Shown here piece after piece: positions 50,330 through 58,806 of a stretch of DNA of 61,426 nucleotides. The notes under the pieces are model-generated. The model saw nothing but the letters and a program-made list of their open reading frames with translations. It had not been told where the DNA came from and did not search any database. Origin of the DNA: Candidatus Electryonea clarkiae (lineage in GTDB: Bacteria > Electryoneota > Electryoneia > Electryoneales > Electryoneaceae); contig JAVCCM010000050.1 in the NCBI GenBank assembly GCA_030765455.1, positions 1 through 61,426 on the forward strand, read 5' to 3'. The first letter of the stretch is position 1. Each line of letters starts with the position of its first letter. The translations under genes were made by a program, and so were the position numbers.

Positions 50330-51250
50330 TTATAGATTTGTTTTTACTTTATCTGCCAATCGGATGATGCAATCTACATATTCATCGCTGTGGTTATAAT
50401 GCCAGACTGCTTTTCTTCGTTTTTGTGCATTATCAATTCTGTAACCGTGGATTTTCAGGTAATTGGCAATTGATGCTATGGCGTCGTCAAGAATGTAAAG
50501 ATCGATTTTTTCGTCACCGTTGCCATCTACTGCATACGCATCCATCGACGAGGGTAGGAATTGAGGCAGCCCGAAAGCGCCCGCCCAGGAGCCTTTCACA
50601 TCCAGGGGATCAATTTTGCCATCTTCAGCCATTTTCATAAGTACTTTTAATTCTTTATATGCCCATCTTGCTTTGCTTGAGGCACGTTTTTTTGCTTTTT
50701 TTCGTAATGCCGGTTCTTCGCCGGGGCTTGAATCCTTCAGTACATGATCCCAGAATAGCGGAGCGATCTCCCCGATATTTTCACTGTCAAGCAACGAAAG
50801 AGAGGCGAACACATTCATAATTGGATATTTACCTTTATATTCGCCAAGGCTGCTCTCCACGCGTAAGATTGCGACCACTATCTCAGCCTCTACTCTGCTC
50901 CCGGACAGGACACGATCAAAAATCACGCGATGTTTTTTTAAATAGTTTGTCGTGAGATCTACAGATTTCTGAGCGACAAATCCCTCGTAAGCGGCTTTTG
51001 CGTCGGGCTGACGGACATTGACTCTCAAAACTCCCGGCATCAAGGCGAATCCTGGATCATCGAAAAACTTGCTTACAGTACCCGGTGATATCTCGTCTGC
51101 AATAAGTCGTTCACGCAGCGCGGAAAACAGGTGTGATTGTTCCTGGATTGATTGAGCATAAGCAATATTAACCCCGGCGCTGATTAGTATCAAAGCAATA
51201 AGAGTAAGCTGAAAATGGCTGAAATGACGTGACATATTTTTGATTCTCAT
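50330..51250 (-). CDS. lytic murein transglycosylase, MltB-like
   Basis: A 306-residue secreted enzyme of the SLT_2 (MltB) family that cleaves murein glycan strands, leaving 1,6-anhydro ends. The signal peptide (LTLIALILISAGVNIAYA) has no lipobox Cys. The catalytic Glu lies in VAILRVESSLGEYKGKYPIM, and AGAFGLPQFLPSSMDAYAVD is the SLT_2 substrate-binding motif, followed by DGNGDEKIDLY and IASIANYLKIHGY. Length is slightly short of the E. coli enzyme because the peptidoglycan-binding C-terminus is missing. The start at 51250 has CAGGAAAA eight bases upstream. It is separated from the large upstream operon by 186 bases holding a tandem repeat. Confidence 0.9.
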   Translation of the reverse strand: MRIKNMSRHFSHFQLTLIALILISAGVNIAYAQSIQEQSHLFSALRERLIADEISPGTVSKFFDDPGFALMPGVLRVNVRQPDAKAAYEGFVAQKSVDLTTNYLKKHRVIFDRVLSGSRVEAEIVVAILRVESSLGEYKGKYPIMNVFASLSLLDSENIGEIAPLFWDHVLKDSSPGEEPALRKKAKKRASSKARWAYKELKVLMKMAEDGKIDPLDVKGSWAGAFGLPQFLPSSMDAYAVDGNGDEKIDLYILDDAIASIANYLKIHGYRIDNAQKRRKAVWHYNHSDEYVDCIIRLADKVKTNL

Positions 51251-51278
51251 TATTGATTTTCCTGAAGATTAAAAGATG

Positions 51279-51405
51279 TTTCACGCAAAGGCGCAAAGCC
51301 GCAAAGATTTAAGAACGCAAAGACTTGAAGTTTCACGCAAAGTCGCAAAGTCGCAAAGAATTAGAACCTCAAAGCTTAAAGTTTCACGCAAAGGCGCAAA
51401 AATGA
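51279..51405. repeat. 2.4-copy tandem repeat of a CGCAAAG-rich unit
   Basis: Units begin TTTCACGCAAAGGCGCAAAG at 51279, 51331 and 51382, so the period is 52 then 51 bases. Each unit is built from short CGCAAAG words. It lies upstream of the MltB gene and may affect its expression; related words occur at 46026 and 46617 on the other strand. Confidence 0.65.
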
Positions 51406-51436
51406 AAAGATAAAAAACACAACAAGAAGTAAATTA

Positions 51437-52414
51437 TTAAGTTGTGCTATTATCTTTGGGATCTATACCGGTCTGCTCTTTGTTTGACTCTGCCCTGTAG
51501 TACATTTCTATAAGGAACATGATCGCTCTCATCACAACCTGGAAAGCGCGTCTGCCGGTATATACCTGGACAGTAGGACGTTTTACCACGCCGTGTACTA
51601 TTTTGTTCCTGTAGTCCGTCAAATCACGCAGCTTTTCACTGAATGATACGGGCCAGTCACCGACCCTGTCCGATATCATTTTGAGTTTAGCTTTTTTCTC
51701 GTTCATTCCGGGACGTCTGCCCATTTTTCTTATCTGGTCATAATCGATACCAAAACGGAGCAGGAAATCATCATAATAAAAATCAAGGGCAATTAGCAGC
51801 ATTACGACAGCGGCAACATCCTCTCCCTTGCGTACCAGGTCTGCTGAATTCTGCAGGTAATTCAGCCATAACGGTTTATCCCATACACCCATCTCTCCAA
51901 TAGCTATCCACATGACTTTTTCTGTTTGAACCAGTGCGTTTGAGTCCATTTGATGAGAGAATAGAATCGCATTTCCATTATTTACGGTGAGTGGGAACAA
52001 CAAAAGATTCTCTCGCTGCAACTCCTTAACAGCGCCACCTCCATGTTCCAGGAAGAACACTTCAGGCGGTCGGACATATTCCACTCCGTAAGGTACAATT
52101 GTCATCTTACCCGGTTCGATGGACACTTCTCCGCCCACTGAATAACCGGGAACAAGAGGGATAGGATGTACTTCATTGATGAAAATTTCAATGAATGCTT
52201 TGTAGTTATTCAGGTATCCGTCAACGTATGCAAATTCCAGTTGACATGCCGGGCAGGTTACAGCCTCGTCAAGGTTCTCGCTGTTTTCTTCAAACTGAAA
52301 TTCACAAGCAGGGCAACGTAAACTACTGATTGGGAGCGCCATAGCATGAGTTGTAGTTTCTTTAACCCGGTCTTGAATGCCGGGGGATAGTTTTGACGAA
52401 TCTTTTTTACTCAT
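51437..52414 (-). CDS. zinc-ribbon protein with HEPN-like C-terminal region
   Basis: A 325-residue cytoplasmic protein without a recognised name. CPAC (34-37) and CPAC (54-57) form a zinc ribbon. Residues about 70-180 are a beta-rich middle domain (IVPYGVEYVRPPEVFFLEHG). The C-terminal third is helical, and LRDLTDYRNKIVHGVV contains R269-N-x3-H274, the Rx4H motif of HEPN-superfamily proteins preceded by the expected helices. The HEPN assignment is tentative, since many non-catalytic apea/HEPN domains share this motif. The gene is the last of a tightly packed minus-strand run and lies 24 bases after the barrel-protein gene, so it is co-transcribed with outer-membrane genes, an odd place for a defence-like domain. 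Confidence 0.65.
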   Translation of the reverse strand: MSKKDSSKLSPGIQDRVKETTTHAMALPISSLRCPACEFQFEENSENLDEAVTCPACQLEFAYVDGYLNNYKAFIEIFINEVHPIPLVPGYSVGGEVSIEPGKMTIVPYGVEYVRPPEVFFLEHGGGAVKELQRENLLLFPLTVNNGNAILFSHQMDSNALVQTEKVMWIAIGEMGVWDKPLWLNYLQNSADLVRKGEDVAAVVMLLIALDFYYDDFLLRFGIDYDQIRKMGRRPGMNEKKAKLKMISDRVGDWPVSFSEKLRDLTDYRNKIVHGVVKRPTVQVYTGRRAFQVVMRAIMFLIEMYYRAESNKEQTGIDPKDNSTT

Positions 52415-52438
52415 TATTGTTGATTTCCTCTTCCCGGA

Positions 52439-54181
52439 TTAGTATCGCCACTCAATTCCAGTCATCCAGATTGAGTCGATTGCAGTAACGTCATCACGAT
52501 CAATCGCGAATTCAGTTTCCTCTAACCTCTTTAGACCTACTCTTGCCCAGGCTCTTAAACCATACCTGAATTTCATGGAAGAATATAATGCGGTATAGAT
52601 TCCTTTGCGAGTGACTCTTCGTACCGGGAACTGTCCGGGTCCATAGGGCTCAACCAGGATCAGCGAAGCGCCGGAACCATATTGACTGATTAAAGATACT
52701 GATCCGGCTATCGTTATTCCTCTGCCGGAAACTTCACGGAAATGAACTGATAGAAGACTGCCTTTACCTCCTCCATCCCATGATATTTCAGATCGGAATC
52801 CTAACCGGGTCGAGTAGTAATCTCTTGTGATATTCATTCGGACTCCCCGCCGTTGGAATTCAGATGATCCTTCATCATCCTGACGGAAATGAAGCCGGAT
52901 ATCAAGGTTTATTTGATCCGATATCGGTCCGCGACCATATAATCTTGTTCCGCTTGTGTATGTAGATGAAGAATAATTCTCCCCCGGTTCCTGGATTTCT
53001 TCAGCCCACCATCCGCCGATTTTCCAACGATCAACAGCTCTTTCGATCCCGGTATAAACACCGGCTTTACCGGAAGGATCTGTGCCGAAAGGAAGAAATG
53101 GTCTGGCATGTAATGTATGGTATGATTGAGTCGCACGGTAACCGTATGTAACGTATTGCCAGCTCTGTCTTCTGACAGAACCAAGTATCGCGCCGCCCCA
53201 TCCGCCATTTTCCTGGTTGACAATTTCAAAGCGTGAATTCAGGTTATTCATAGAATGATAATTCAGGTCAACACCAACGGCTCCGGATTGATCACTATTC
53301 AAACGGAATCGTGATGGTTGATTTTCCGCATTGAAATCCTTATCCCAGCTACTCTTCCATAAAGTAGTTCCCAGCAGAAGATTTTCCCTGATACTATAGG
53401 ATATTCTTCCTCCAAGATGTTTTTCATTTATTCTTTCGATTTTGTTTATTCTCGATTCGGTATGATTGCCCTGCTCAGAATAGATTACCAGGTTGCCATC
53501 TTCAATTCTGCTGTCATAGTCTGATATTCCTCCCCAGACACTGGATGTTAATTTTCCATATCTTATGTTTCCCGCTGCACCACGGAAGCCATTTCCTTCC
53601 TCAGTACTTAAATTAGGTCGTATATTATCCTTTACAAATCGTCCCGGAGATGCAGCATAGTACCCGGCAGGAAAGGAAGGAACCGAACGAATTGTCCAGC
53701 CTAATGCTGAGTTGACGATAAAATCACCTCCAATAATAACCGAATTCTCAGATTCATTTGATATAAAGATCCTCCTCAGATCATCGAACTCATGTTCATT
53801 GACATCCCGGTTAAGCAGGCATCCCGTTTCCCACCTGTTCCATTTACCCCGCAGACGAAATATTGTGCCGGGGAAATGACTGAAAGGATCGCTTACACGT
53901 ATTCTGCCGGAATATTTACCTTGAGGTGGTGCAAATTGTCTAAATCGGCGAGTTGTTCTTATCTGAGTAGTGTCTTGTATTCCGGGAAAAAGATCCCCTG
54001 ATATTGTTTCAGTTGATTTCTGATGTATCTGCGATTCGATAAAATCCAGCCACCCCTCGCCAGCTTCAATTTCAGCTTCCTCGAGGATAACCAATAAACT
54101 GTCGGGAATAATTTCTGCTGATGGATAAGCAAAAACCGGAAGCAGAAATAGAAATGCGATAAGTTTAATCCGATGATTCAT
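52439..54181 (-). CDS. outer-membrane beta-barrel protein related to helix-hairpin-helix/barrel family, lacking the HhH part
   Basis: A 580-residue protein with signal peptide (IKLIAFLFLLPVFAYPSA) and, from about residue 100, alternating strands typical of a large outer-membrane barrel, ending in an aromatic residue (WRY). The segment GRFVKDNIRPNLSTEEGNGF with RGAAGNIRYGKLTSSVWGG resembles the barrel part of the Bacteroidetes/Ignavibacteria proteins that begin with ComEA-like helix-hairpin-helix repeats. Here the N-terminal region (about 25-95) is short and has no HhH signature. Function unknown. The start overlaps the end of the PorV-like gene by 17 bases, so the two are coupled. Confidence 0.7.
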   Translation of the reverse strand: MNHRIKLIAFLFLLPVFAYPSAEIIPDSLLVILEEAEIEAGEGWLDFIESQIHQKSTETISGDLFPGIQDTTQIRTTRRFRQFAPPQGKYSGRIRVSDPFSHFPGTIFRLRGKWNRWETGCLLNRDVNEHEFDDLRRIFISNESENSVIIGGDFIVNSALGWTIRSVPSFPAGYYAASPGRFVKDNIRPNLSTEEGNGFRGAAGNIRYGKLTSSVWGGISDYDSRIEDGNLVIYSEQGNHTESRINKIERINEKHLGGRISYSIRENLLLGTTLWKSSWDKDFNAENQPSRFRLNSDQSGAVGVDLNYHSMNNLNSRFEIVNQENGGWGGAILGSVRRQSWQYVTYGYRATQSYHTLHARPFLPFGTDPSGKAGVYTGIERAVDRWKIGGWWAEEIQEPGENYSSSTYTSGTRLYGRGPISDQINLDIRLHFRQDDEGSSEFQRRGVRMNITRDYYSTRLGFRSEISWDGGGKGSLLSVHFREVSGRGITIAGSVSLISQYGSGASLILVEPYGPGQFPVRRVTRKGIYTALYSSMKFRYGLRAWARVGLKRLEETEFAIDRDDVTAIDSIWMTGIEWRY

Positions 54182-55073
54182 TTTTCTTGTTCAGCCATGT
54201 GTATCCAAAGGCTTTAGACCATCCTAACAAAGGATGATTGTCATAAGCGGCATAGGCGGTAGAGGATGACACCTTCAGGCTTATTCCGAGATGAATCCGA
54301 TCTGCAGCTTGATCATAGCCGGCTAATAAAACAAGCGGACTCATAGCCTGGATTTCTATTCCTCCGCGAAAACCGGGCGGCAAGTACTGTTGTCCTTCAT
54401 ACTCCACATACAACCTGGTTTTTTCTGTTATTTGAAATCCAACTACAGCTCTTAAGCAGGGGAGAGGGGTGTCGCCGAATTTCTTGAAATCGGAAGAAAC
54501 AATGTCCTCCAATACTAATCCACTATCAAAATATTTGAATCGAGCTACGGTTCCCCAACTTCCGAGAATTACATTGTCACTGCCGTATTTTGCTATTTCA
54601 ACCTGTCCATATTTGATCCTGATCCTGATCCCAGTTGCCAGGGATGTAAGAACTCTATATGATGACGATACCCCGATATTCCTTTCCGAATAAGGTGTTT
54701 TTCCGAATCCGGATGCTGAAATATCGAAAGCCCAACGATTATACGGAACAAAGGCGCTTAAATAGAAATTATCCAGTGCCGGTAGATCCCACTGGCGCAG
54801 GAAAAAAGAGCTGAAACCCCAACCGGTCTGCCATGATGCGGCTGCAGGATTGGAAATACGTGACATGATATCTTCTGGCTCACAAACCGGAGTTACAGCC
54901 ATTCCCATCCCACGAACCCCTGCAGGGCGCAGATCAAAAGCGGCGAAACACATTTCAGGGATAAGGATAATTAACAATCCAAATAATAGGTAGAACGGAA
55001 TAATACATCTGACACAGGTTTGCACATGCTTCTCATATTCTTTTGCGTGGTTCCGGTATGTATTATTTCTCAT
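54165..55073 (-). CDS. PorV/PorQ-like outer-membrane protein
   Basis: A 302-residue protein with an N-terminal signal segment (FYLLFGLLIILIPEMCFA) after an unusually long basic stretch. The mature protein begins FDLRPAGVRGMGMAVTPV, close to the G-x-x-x-LGMG start of PorV/PorQ/UPF0164-type barrels, followed by ISNPAAASWQ and amphipathic strands throughout. In the type IX system, PorV shuttles cargo carrying the C-terminal sorting domain; other members of this fold are unrelated to secretion, so a role in sorting the YPNPFN proteins is only a possibility. The ATG directly abuts the stop of the symporter gene. Confidence 0.65.
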   Translation of the reverse strand: MRNNTYRNHAKEYEKHVQTCVRCIIPFYLLFGLLIILIPEMCFAAFDLRPAGVRGMGMAVTPVCEPEDIMSRISNPAAASWQTGWGFSSFFLRQWDLPALDNFYLSAFVPYNRWAFDISASGFGKTPYSERNIGVSSSYRVLTSLATGIRIRIKYGQVEIAKYGSDNVILGSWGTVARFKYFDSGLVLEDIVSSDFKKFGDTPLPCLRAVVGFQITEKTRLYVEYEGQQYLPPGFRGGIEIQAMSPLVLLAGYDQAADRIHLGISLKVSSSTAYAAYDNHPLLGWSKAFGYTWLNKKNESSD

Positions 55074-56507
55074 CTATATTCCGTTATTGCGATCAGTCAA
55101 CTGACCTGAAAGCAATTTCCTGATAATCAGATCAATTCCATAACAAAACATAGAAACTGCCATTCCTATGTAAATCGGTTCTATTCCCAACCAGTATCCG
55201 TCAGATTTAGTTAAATAGGACCCGGCTATCCAGACGAGTACAATTACTGCCGATAAAATCATCGTAGTCAATGCACCAACAGGCGACATCTTTGATCTCT
55301 CCCAGAAGCTGCTCACTATGGGAATAATCAATGCCGGGGCACTGATAGAGCCAAGCAATTTCCATATTTCAATGACGCTTCCCTTCCATGCAGCAAGTAA
55401 AATACCCGCTGCTGATATAAATACCAGGGAAATTCGCACAAGGCGATTTATGCTTTCATCATCAATTTTCCTTCGATACCTGCCAACGATATCACGTCCA
55501 AAAGTCACCGCAGCTAAAAAACTGTAACTATCCACAGTTGACATTACCGTGGCGAGCATTCCCGCCACGAACAAACCCAGCAAACCCACAGGAAGTATCA
55601 GCACAGCCAGGGAGGGGAATGATGCCACAGGATTGGTTAAATCCGGCAACAAAACACGTGAGTAAAGGGCTGCCATTGTGGTCATCAGGTCAAAAATCAA
55701 CCAAGCCACGATACTGAACAATGTCCCCCATCTTGCCACTTTTGCTGATTTTGCCGCGTAACACCTTTGATGAAAAGTCGGTTCGATATAGGTCTGGGCT
55801 GCTACTATATACCAGAGAATTATATAGGCGGTCGTGTGTCCTCCATGCCATGTCAGATGACTTGGAGGCAGACGCGCCGGTAGTTCAAAAGGAGATAACG
55901 TACTAAAACAGAATAGAAGCAGGATAAAAAAACCACCAAACATTAATCCAAACTGCAATTTATCTGTCCTAACCACCGCACGGAATCCACCGCTCCATAA
56001 GTAAGTTATGGAGATCGCCGCACCAAGTATTATCGCCACTATCTCCGGAACAGGGATTATCATTCTTAGGAGTGTCCCAAGCATCAGCAGGTAAGCGGCG
56101 GGGATAGTTGTGATCAATAAAAGCGTTGCTCCAACGAGGGCAGTTTTACTGTTGTAAGCTTTTTCAAGTTGATCGGGCAGGTTGATAAATTTTGAGCGGG
56201 CTGAACGGGGAGCAATAAATATTGCAAAAACAATTGCATGTAAATAGTATGGTAATCCGAAGACAATCCAGGTACTGATACCGTATTTCCATCCAAATTC
56301 TCCGATTCCTAAAATACCGCCGTACCATGTCGTGACCAGTGTTGCAATGAAGGCGGGAATAGTGAGCTTGCGTCCGGCAAGTAGAAAATCCTCACCAGAA
56401 TTATCACGACGGCGTGAACGTATCGCGATAACCCATAGAAGGATGAGATATAAACCGACAATACCTGAATCCAGCAGCCCCAATCGTGGCAATGCATTGC
56501 CATTCAT
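55074..56507 (-). CDS. sodium:solute symporter (SSS family), candidate thiamine transporter
   Basis: A 477-residue inner-membrane protein with about 13 helices, of the sodium:solute symporter family. Signatures are the first-helix region LDSGIVGLYLILLWVIAIRS, the loop SGEDFLLAGRKLTIPAFIAT, WYGGILGIGEFGWKYG, and MLATVMSTVDSYSFLAAVTF with the helix-8 Ser/Asp region that coordinates sodium. Its start codon overlaps the stop of the thiamine pyrophosphokinase gene (ATGA), so the two proteins are made together. SSS-family transporters have been proposed for thiamine in comparative-genomics work, and coupling to the salvage kinase makes thiamine or a precursor the likeliest substrate. That substrate is inferred. 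Confidence 0.88.
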   Translation of the reverse strand: MNGNALPRLGLLDSGIVGLYLILLWVIAIRSRRRDNSGEDFLLAGRKLTIPAFIATLVTTWYGGILGIGEFGWKYGISTWIVFGLPYYLHAIVFAIFIAPRSARSKFINLPDQLEKAYNSKTALVGATLLLITTIPAAYLLMLGTLLRMIIPVPEIVAIILGAAISITYLWSGGFRAVVRTDKLQFGLMFGGFFILLLFCFSTLSPFELPARLPPSHLTWHGGHTTAYIILWYIVAAQTYIEPTFHQRCYAAKSAKVARWGTLFSIVAWLIFDLMTTMAALYSRVLLPDLTNPVASFPSLAVLILPVGLLGLFVAGMLATVMSTVDSYSFLAAVTFGRDIVGRYRRKIDDESINRLVRISLVFISAAGILLAAWKGSVIEIWKLLGSISAPALIIPIVSSFWERSKMSPVGALTTMILSAVIVLVWIAGSYLTKSDGYWLGIEPIYIGMAVSMFCYGIDLIIRKLLSGQLTDRNNGI

Positions 56508-57169
56508 GGTGTTTTGTCAGGTTCATTATGAAGAACAATAAGCAATGCGCCACTCTCTAAACTGACAACTGCCGTTTCGTCTAAAATTTCATTTGAACTA
56601 GAAATTTGTCTTCCCAGGGCAAATTCTTCATCGTCAATCGACCAATTGAAACCGGAAAGCGATACTCCGTTACAGGGGAGCAGGGGGATAATGCTGCAAA
56701 TATGTCCGGATTTTTTATCAATGTTATATGATGCGGCATCAGTTATAATAAATGATTCAGCGATTTGATCAATGAATTTGAGCTTGATATGTCGGGAAAA
56801 ACGCAGGGCAGCATCCCAAACCGAGAGATTATGGTCAATGCGTGATCCTGAGAACCCGATTACGTCCGCCTGCCTGAAACCTTTTGATTTGCATAAATTC
56901 AACGTTTTTTCAAAATCAGTGCTGTTTTGTTCCGCTTGATGAATGATTTCACCACCCGCAAATTGAAGCTCTTTAAGCACAACTTCAGAAACAGAGTCAA
57001 AATCTCCGGTCACTGCATGAGGCATTATCCCCTTTTCAAGTAGTTTATCGAGAGCGCCATCAACTGCAATGATGTATGAATATTTCTGAAAGAATGATCC
57101 TTCTAAAATGGATAGAGGAATGTCGCCATTGAGTACGATTAATACTGGTTCGATGATTTTTTTAGTCAT
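56504..57169 (-). CDS. thiamine pyrophosphokinase
   Basis: A 221-residue cytoplasmic enzyme that transfers pyrophosphate from ATP to thiamine, making the cofactor directly from imported vitamin. Family motifs are in order: AVDGALDKLLEKGIMPHAVT, GDFDSVSE (metal-binding Asp pair), EQNSTDFEKTL and GFSGSRIDHNLS; the last corresponds to the G-GRxDH motif, with S in place of the second G. The C-terminal half has the beta-sandwich thiamine-binding strands (ICSIIPLLPCNGVSLSGFNW). The reading frame overlaps the symporter gene and lies 32 bases after spmB. No thiamine synthesis gene or TPP riboswitch was found, which fits a salvage pathway. Confidence 0.92.
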   Translation of the reverse strand: MTKKIIEPVLIVLNGDIPLSILEGSFFQKYSYIIAVDGALDKLLEKGIMPHAVTGDFDSVSEVVLKELQFAGGEIIHQAEQNSTDFEKTLNLCKSKGFRQADVIGFSGSRIDHNLSVWDAALRFSRHIKLKFIDQIAESFIITDAASYNIDKKSGHICSIIPLLPCNGVSLSGFNWSIDDEEFALGRQISSSNEILDETAVVSLESGALLIVLHNEPDKTP

Positions 57170-57201
57170 AGTATGATGTCAGTAATTAAATGTCTTTCAC
57201 A

Positions 57202-57744
57202 CTAAAAAACAATTTTACAAACAATAAATGCTGCTGTCAGCCCGGCGGCATCGGCAATAAGACATGCGGCTAATGTATGCCTTGCTCTTCGAATACCTAT
57301 GCTTCCCAGGTAAACCGCGAGGACGTAGAATGTCGTCTCAGTAGAGCCCATCATCACCGATGCAAGCCTGCCCACAAAAGACTCGGCGCCGTGAGTGGCA
57401 ACCAGGTCGCTCATTAATCCCAACGCTCCACTGCCTGACAACGGACGTACCAATGCCATTGGAATAGCCTCGGTAGGATAACCGATGAGATTAAGAAAAG
57501 GAGATAAACCATTGGTCAGGAGGTCTAATGCGCCGGAAGCCCTGAAAACGGCAATCGCCGCCAAGATAGCAACGAGATAGGGGATGATACGGACTCCAAC
57601 CTGGAAACCCTCTTTTGCGCCTTCAACGAATGCCTCATAAACCTTAACCTTGCGGAAAAATCCAACAGTAAGTATCAGGATAATTGCAAATGGAATCGCC
57701 CAGGAGCCCATCTCAGTAAGAATATTTTGAAATGTATTACTCAT
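57202..57744 (-). CDS. spmB: spore maturation protein B-like (nucleoside-recognition Gate domain)
   Basis: A 180-residue inner-membrane protein of the SpmB type with five predicted helices (WAIPFAIILILTVGFFRKVK, FQVGVRIIPYLVAILAAIAV, ETTFYVLAVYLGSIGI). The Gate/nucleoside-recognition signature region is IPMALVRPLSGSGALGLMSD followed by VMMGSTETTFY. The ATG at 57744 has AGGGA eight bases upstream and overlaps the spmA stop by eight bases; an ATG at 57774 lacks a site. SpmA and SpmB were named for spore-core dehydration in Bacillus, but orthologous pairs occur widely in non-sporulating bacteria, where the transported or sensed molecule is unknown. Confidence 0.9.
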   Translation of the reverse strand: MSNTFQNILTEMGSWAIPFAIILILTVGFFRKVKVYEAFVEGAKEGFQVGVRIIPYLVAILAAIAVFRASGALDLLTNGLSPFLNLIGYPTEAIPMALVRPLSGSGALGLMSDLVATHGAESFVGRLASVMMGSTETTFYVLAVYLGSIGIRRARHTLAACLIADAAGLTAAFIVCKIVF

Positions 57745-58411
57745 TGTTTTTATCCCTGCTATCGGTTGAATCATTCTGATTTTTATTTGAGGTGATCAAA
57801 TCAGGGATATTATTATCTCCGTTTCCACCAGGAATTTGTGGATTTCGGCGCTGTAGAAGTCGGGCTGTAATTATTGCGACAGTTGTTGATATTACCGTCG
57901 CTACAATAGTAGGTCCAATAATTTCAGCCGGAGATGTCGAACCTGCTGAAACACGAACAGCTATCACTGTTGCAGGAATTATTGTCACTGAAGATGTATT
58001 AATTGCAAGGAAAGTAGCCATGGAATTACTGGCGCTCAATTTGTCAACGTTTATGGATTGCAGGTCCTTCATCGCTTTCAGTCCCAACGCTGTAGCAGAA
58101 TTTCCAAGTCCGAGCATATTAGCTGCTATATTTGCCAGGATGCTCCCAAGCGCCGGATGATCATGGGGAATATCGGGGAAAAGCCTTCCCAGCAGGGGTC
58201 TCAGCAGCCGGGCGAGTGCGTTTACCATACCGGCTTTTTCCGCAACGCGCATCAATCCCAACCATAATGCCATCACTCCTACCAAACCGATAGCAAGTTC
58301 TACCGCTGTTTTTGCTCCGCCCAAAGCGGAAGAAGTCACCGCATCCATTTTCCCTGTAAATGCTGCGATAATAATTCCTACTGCAAATAATAAAAACCAG
58401 ATTATGTTCAT
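57737..58411 (-). CDS. spmA: spore maturation protein A-like (nucleoside-recognition Gate domain)
   Basis: A 224-residue inner-membrane protein of the SpmA type. It opens MNIIWFLLFAVGIIIAAFTG and contains the family region KTAVELAIGLVGVMALWLGL, followed by LLRPLLGRLFPDIPHDHPAL, ILANIAANMLGLGNSATALG and FLAINTSSVTIIPATVIAVR. The C-terminus adds a hydrophilic tail rich in N and D. It is the first gene of the seven-gene minus-strand run ending at 51437. The ATG at 58411 is preceded by GAGAT. Function as for SpmB: the pair is probably one transport or sensing complex. Confidence 0.9.
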   Translation of the reverse strand: MNIIWFLLFAVGIIIAAFTGKMDAVTSSALGGAKTAVELAIGLVGVMALWLGLMRVAEKAGMVNALARLLRPLLGRLFPDIPHDHPALGSILANIAANMLGLGNSATALGLKAMKDLQSINVDKLSASNSMATFLAINTSSVTIIPATVIAVRVSAGSTSPAEIIGPTIVATVISTTVAIITARLLQRRNPQIPGGNGDNNIPDLITSNKNQNDSTDSRDKNNE

Positions 58412-58806
58412 ATTTTGATCTCGTGTGAAGTATAAAGGATTCCAGAATGAAATAATATCAAGAATTTAGACTCATGATTAAACATGTACACCAAAACTAA
58501 TGTCTCACTGCCCTCTTGACAACTATTACGTTTAAAAACTGTATTATTTCTGTTCTCTGTCAAGTAACCTGAATCGAAACTATTAGCATTGTCCTCTGGC
58601 TCCAGGAGCAATAGCAGAAATAGTATCAGAAAATACTCATTTTATTTTGAAATATATGAAAATCACCCATTTATTTCTTATATTATAAATCTTTCCTGGC
58701 TATGAGACTTTTGTTAGCGATTAAATCGTTTCTCGAGCTTAAGGGATATCCATAATCCTGTTCTGCTTGATTTGAATCTTGTGATTACTTCTTAACGGAG
58801 GATATG
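58412..58806. other. 395-base divergent intergenic region
   Basis: Must carry promoters for spmA (minus) and the secreted-protein gene (plus). On the plus strand TTGACA (58516-58521) with TGTATT 18 bases later is a possible promoter, giving a long leader of about 255 bases. CTTGACA (58515-58521) and TGTCAAG (58559-58565) also form a perfect 7-bp inverted repeat around it. GGAGG (58797-58801) is the ribosome-binding site of the gene at 58807. No TPP riboswitch signature was found. Confidence 0.45.

Noticed and set aside
51279..51405. Possible CRISPR array
   Set aside because: Only 2.4 units, and the so-called spacers are built from the same CGCAAAG words as the repeats. No cas genes in the window.
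57202..58411. SpmA/SpmB as evidence of sporulation
   Set aside because: These pairs are common in non-sporulating Gram-negative bacteria, and no other sporulation gene is present.
56504..58806. TPP riboswitch ahead of the thiamine kinase operon
   Set aside because: The conserved CTGAGA and ACCTGATC..GGATAATACC words were not found on the minus strand upstream of spmA or in the 32-base gap before the kinase gene.
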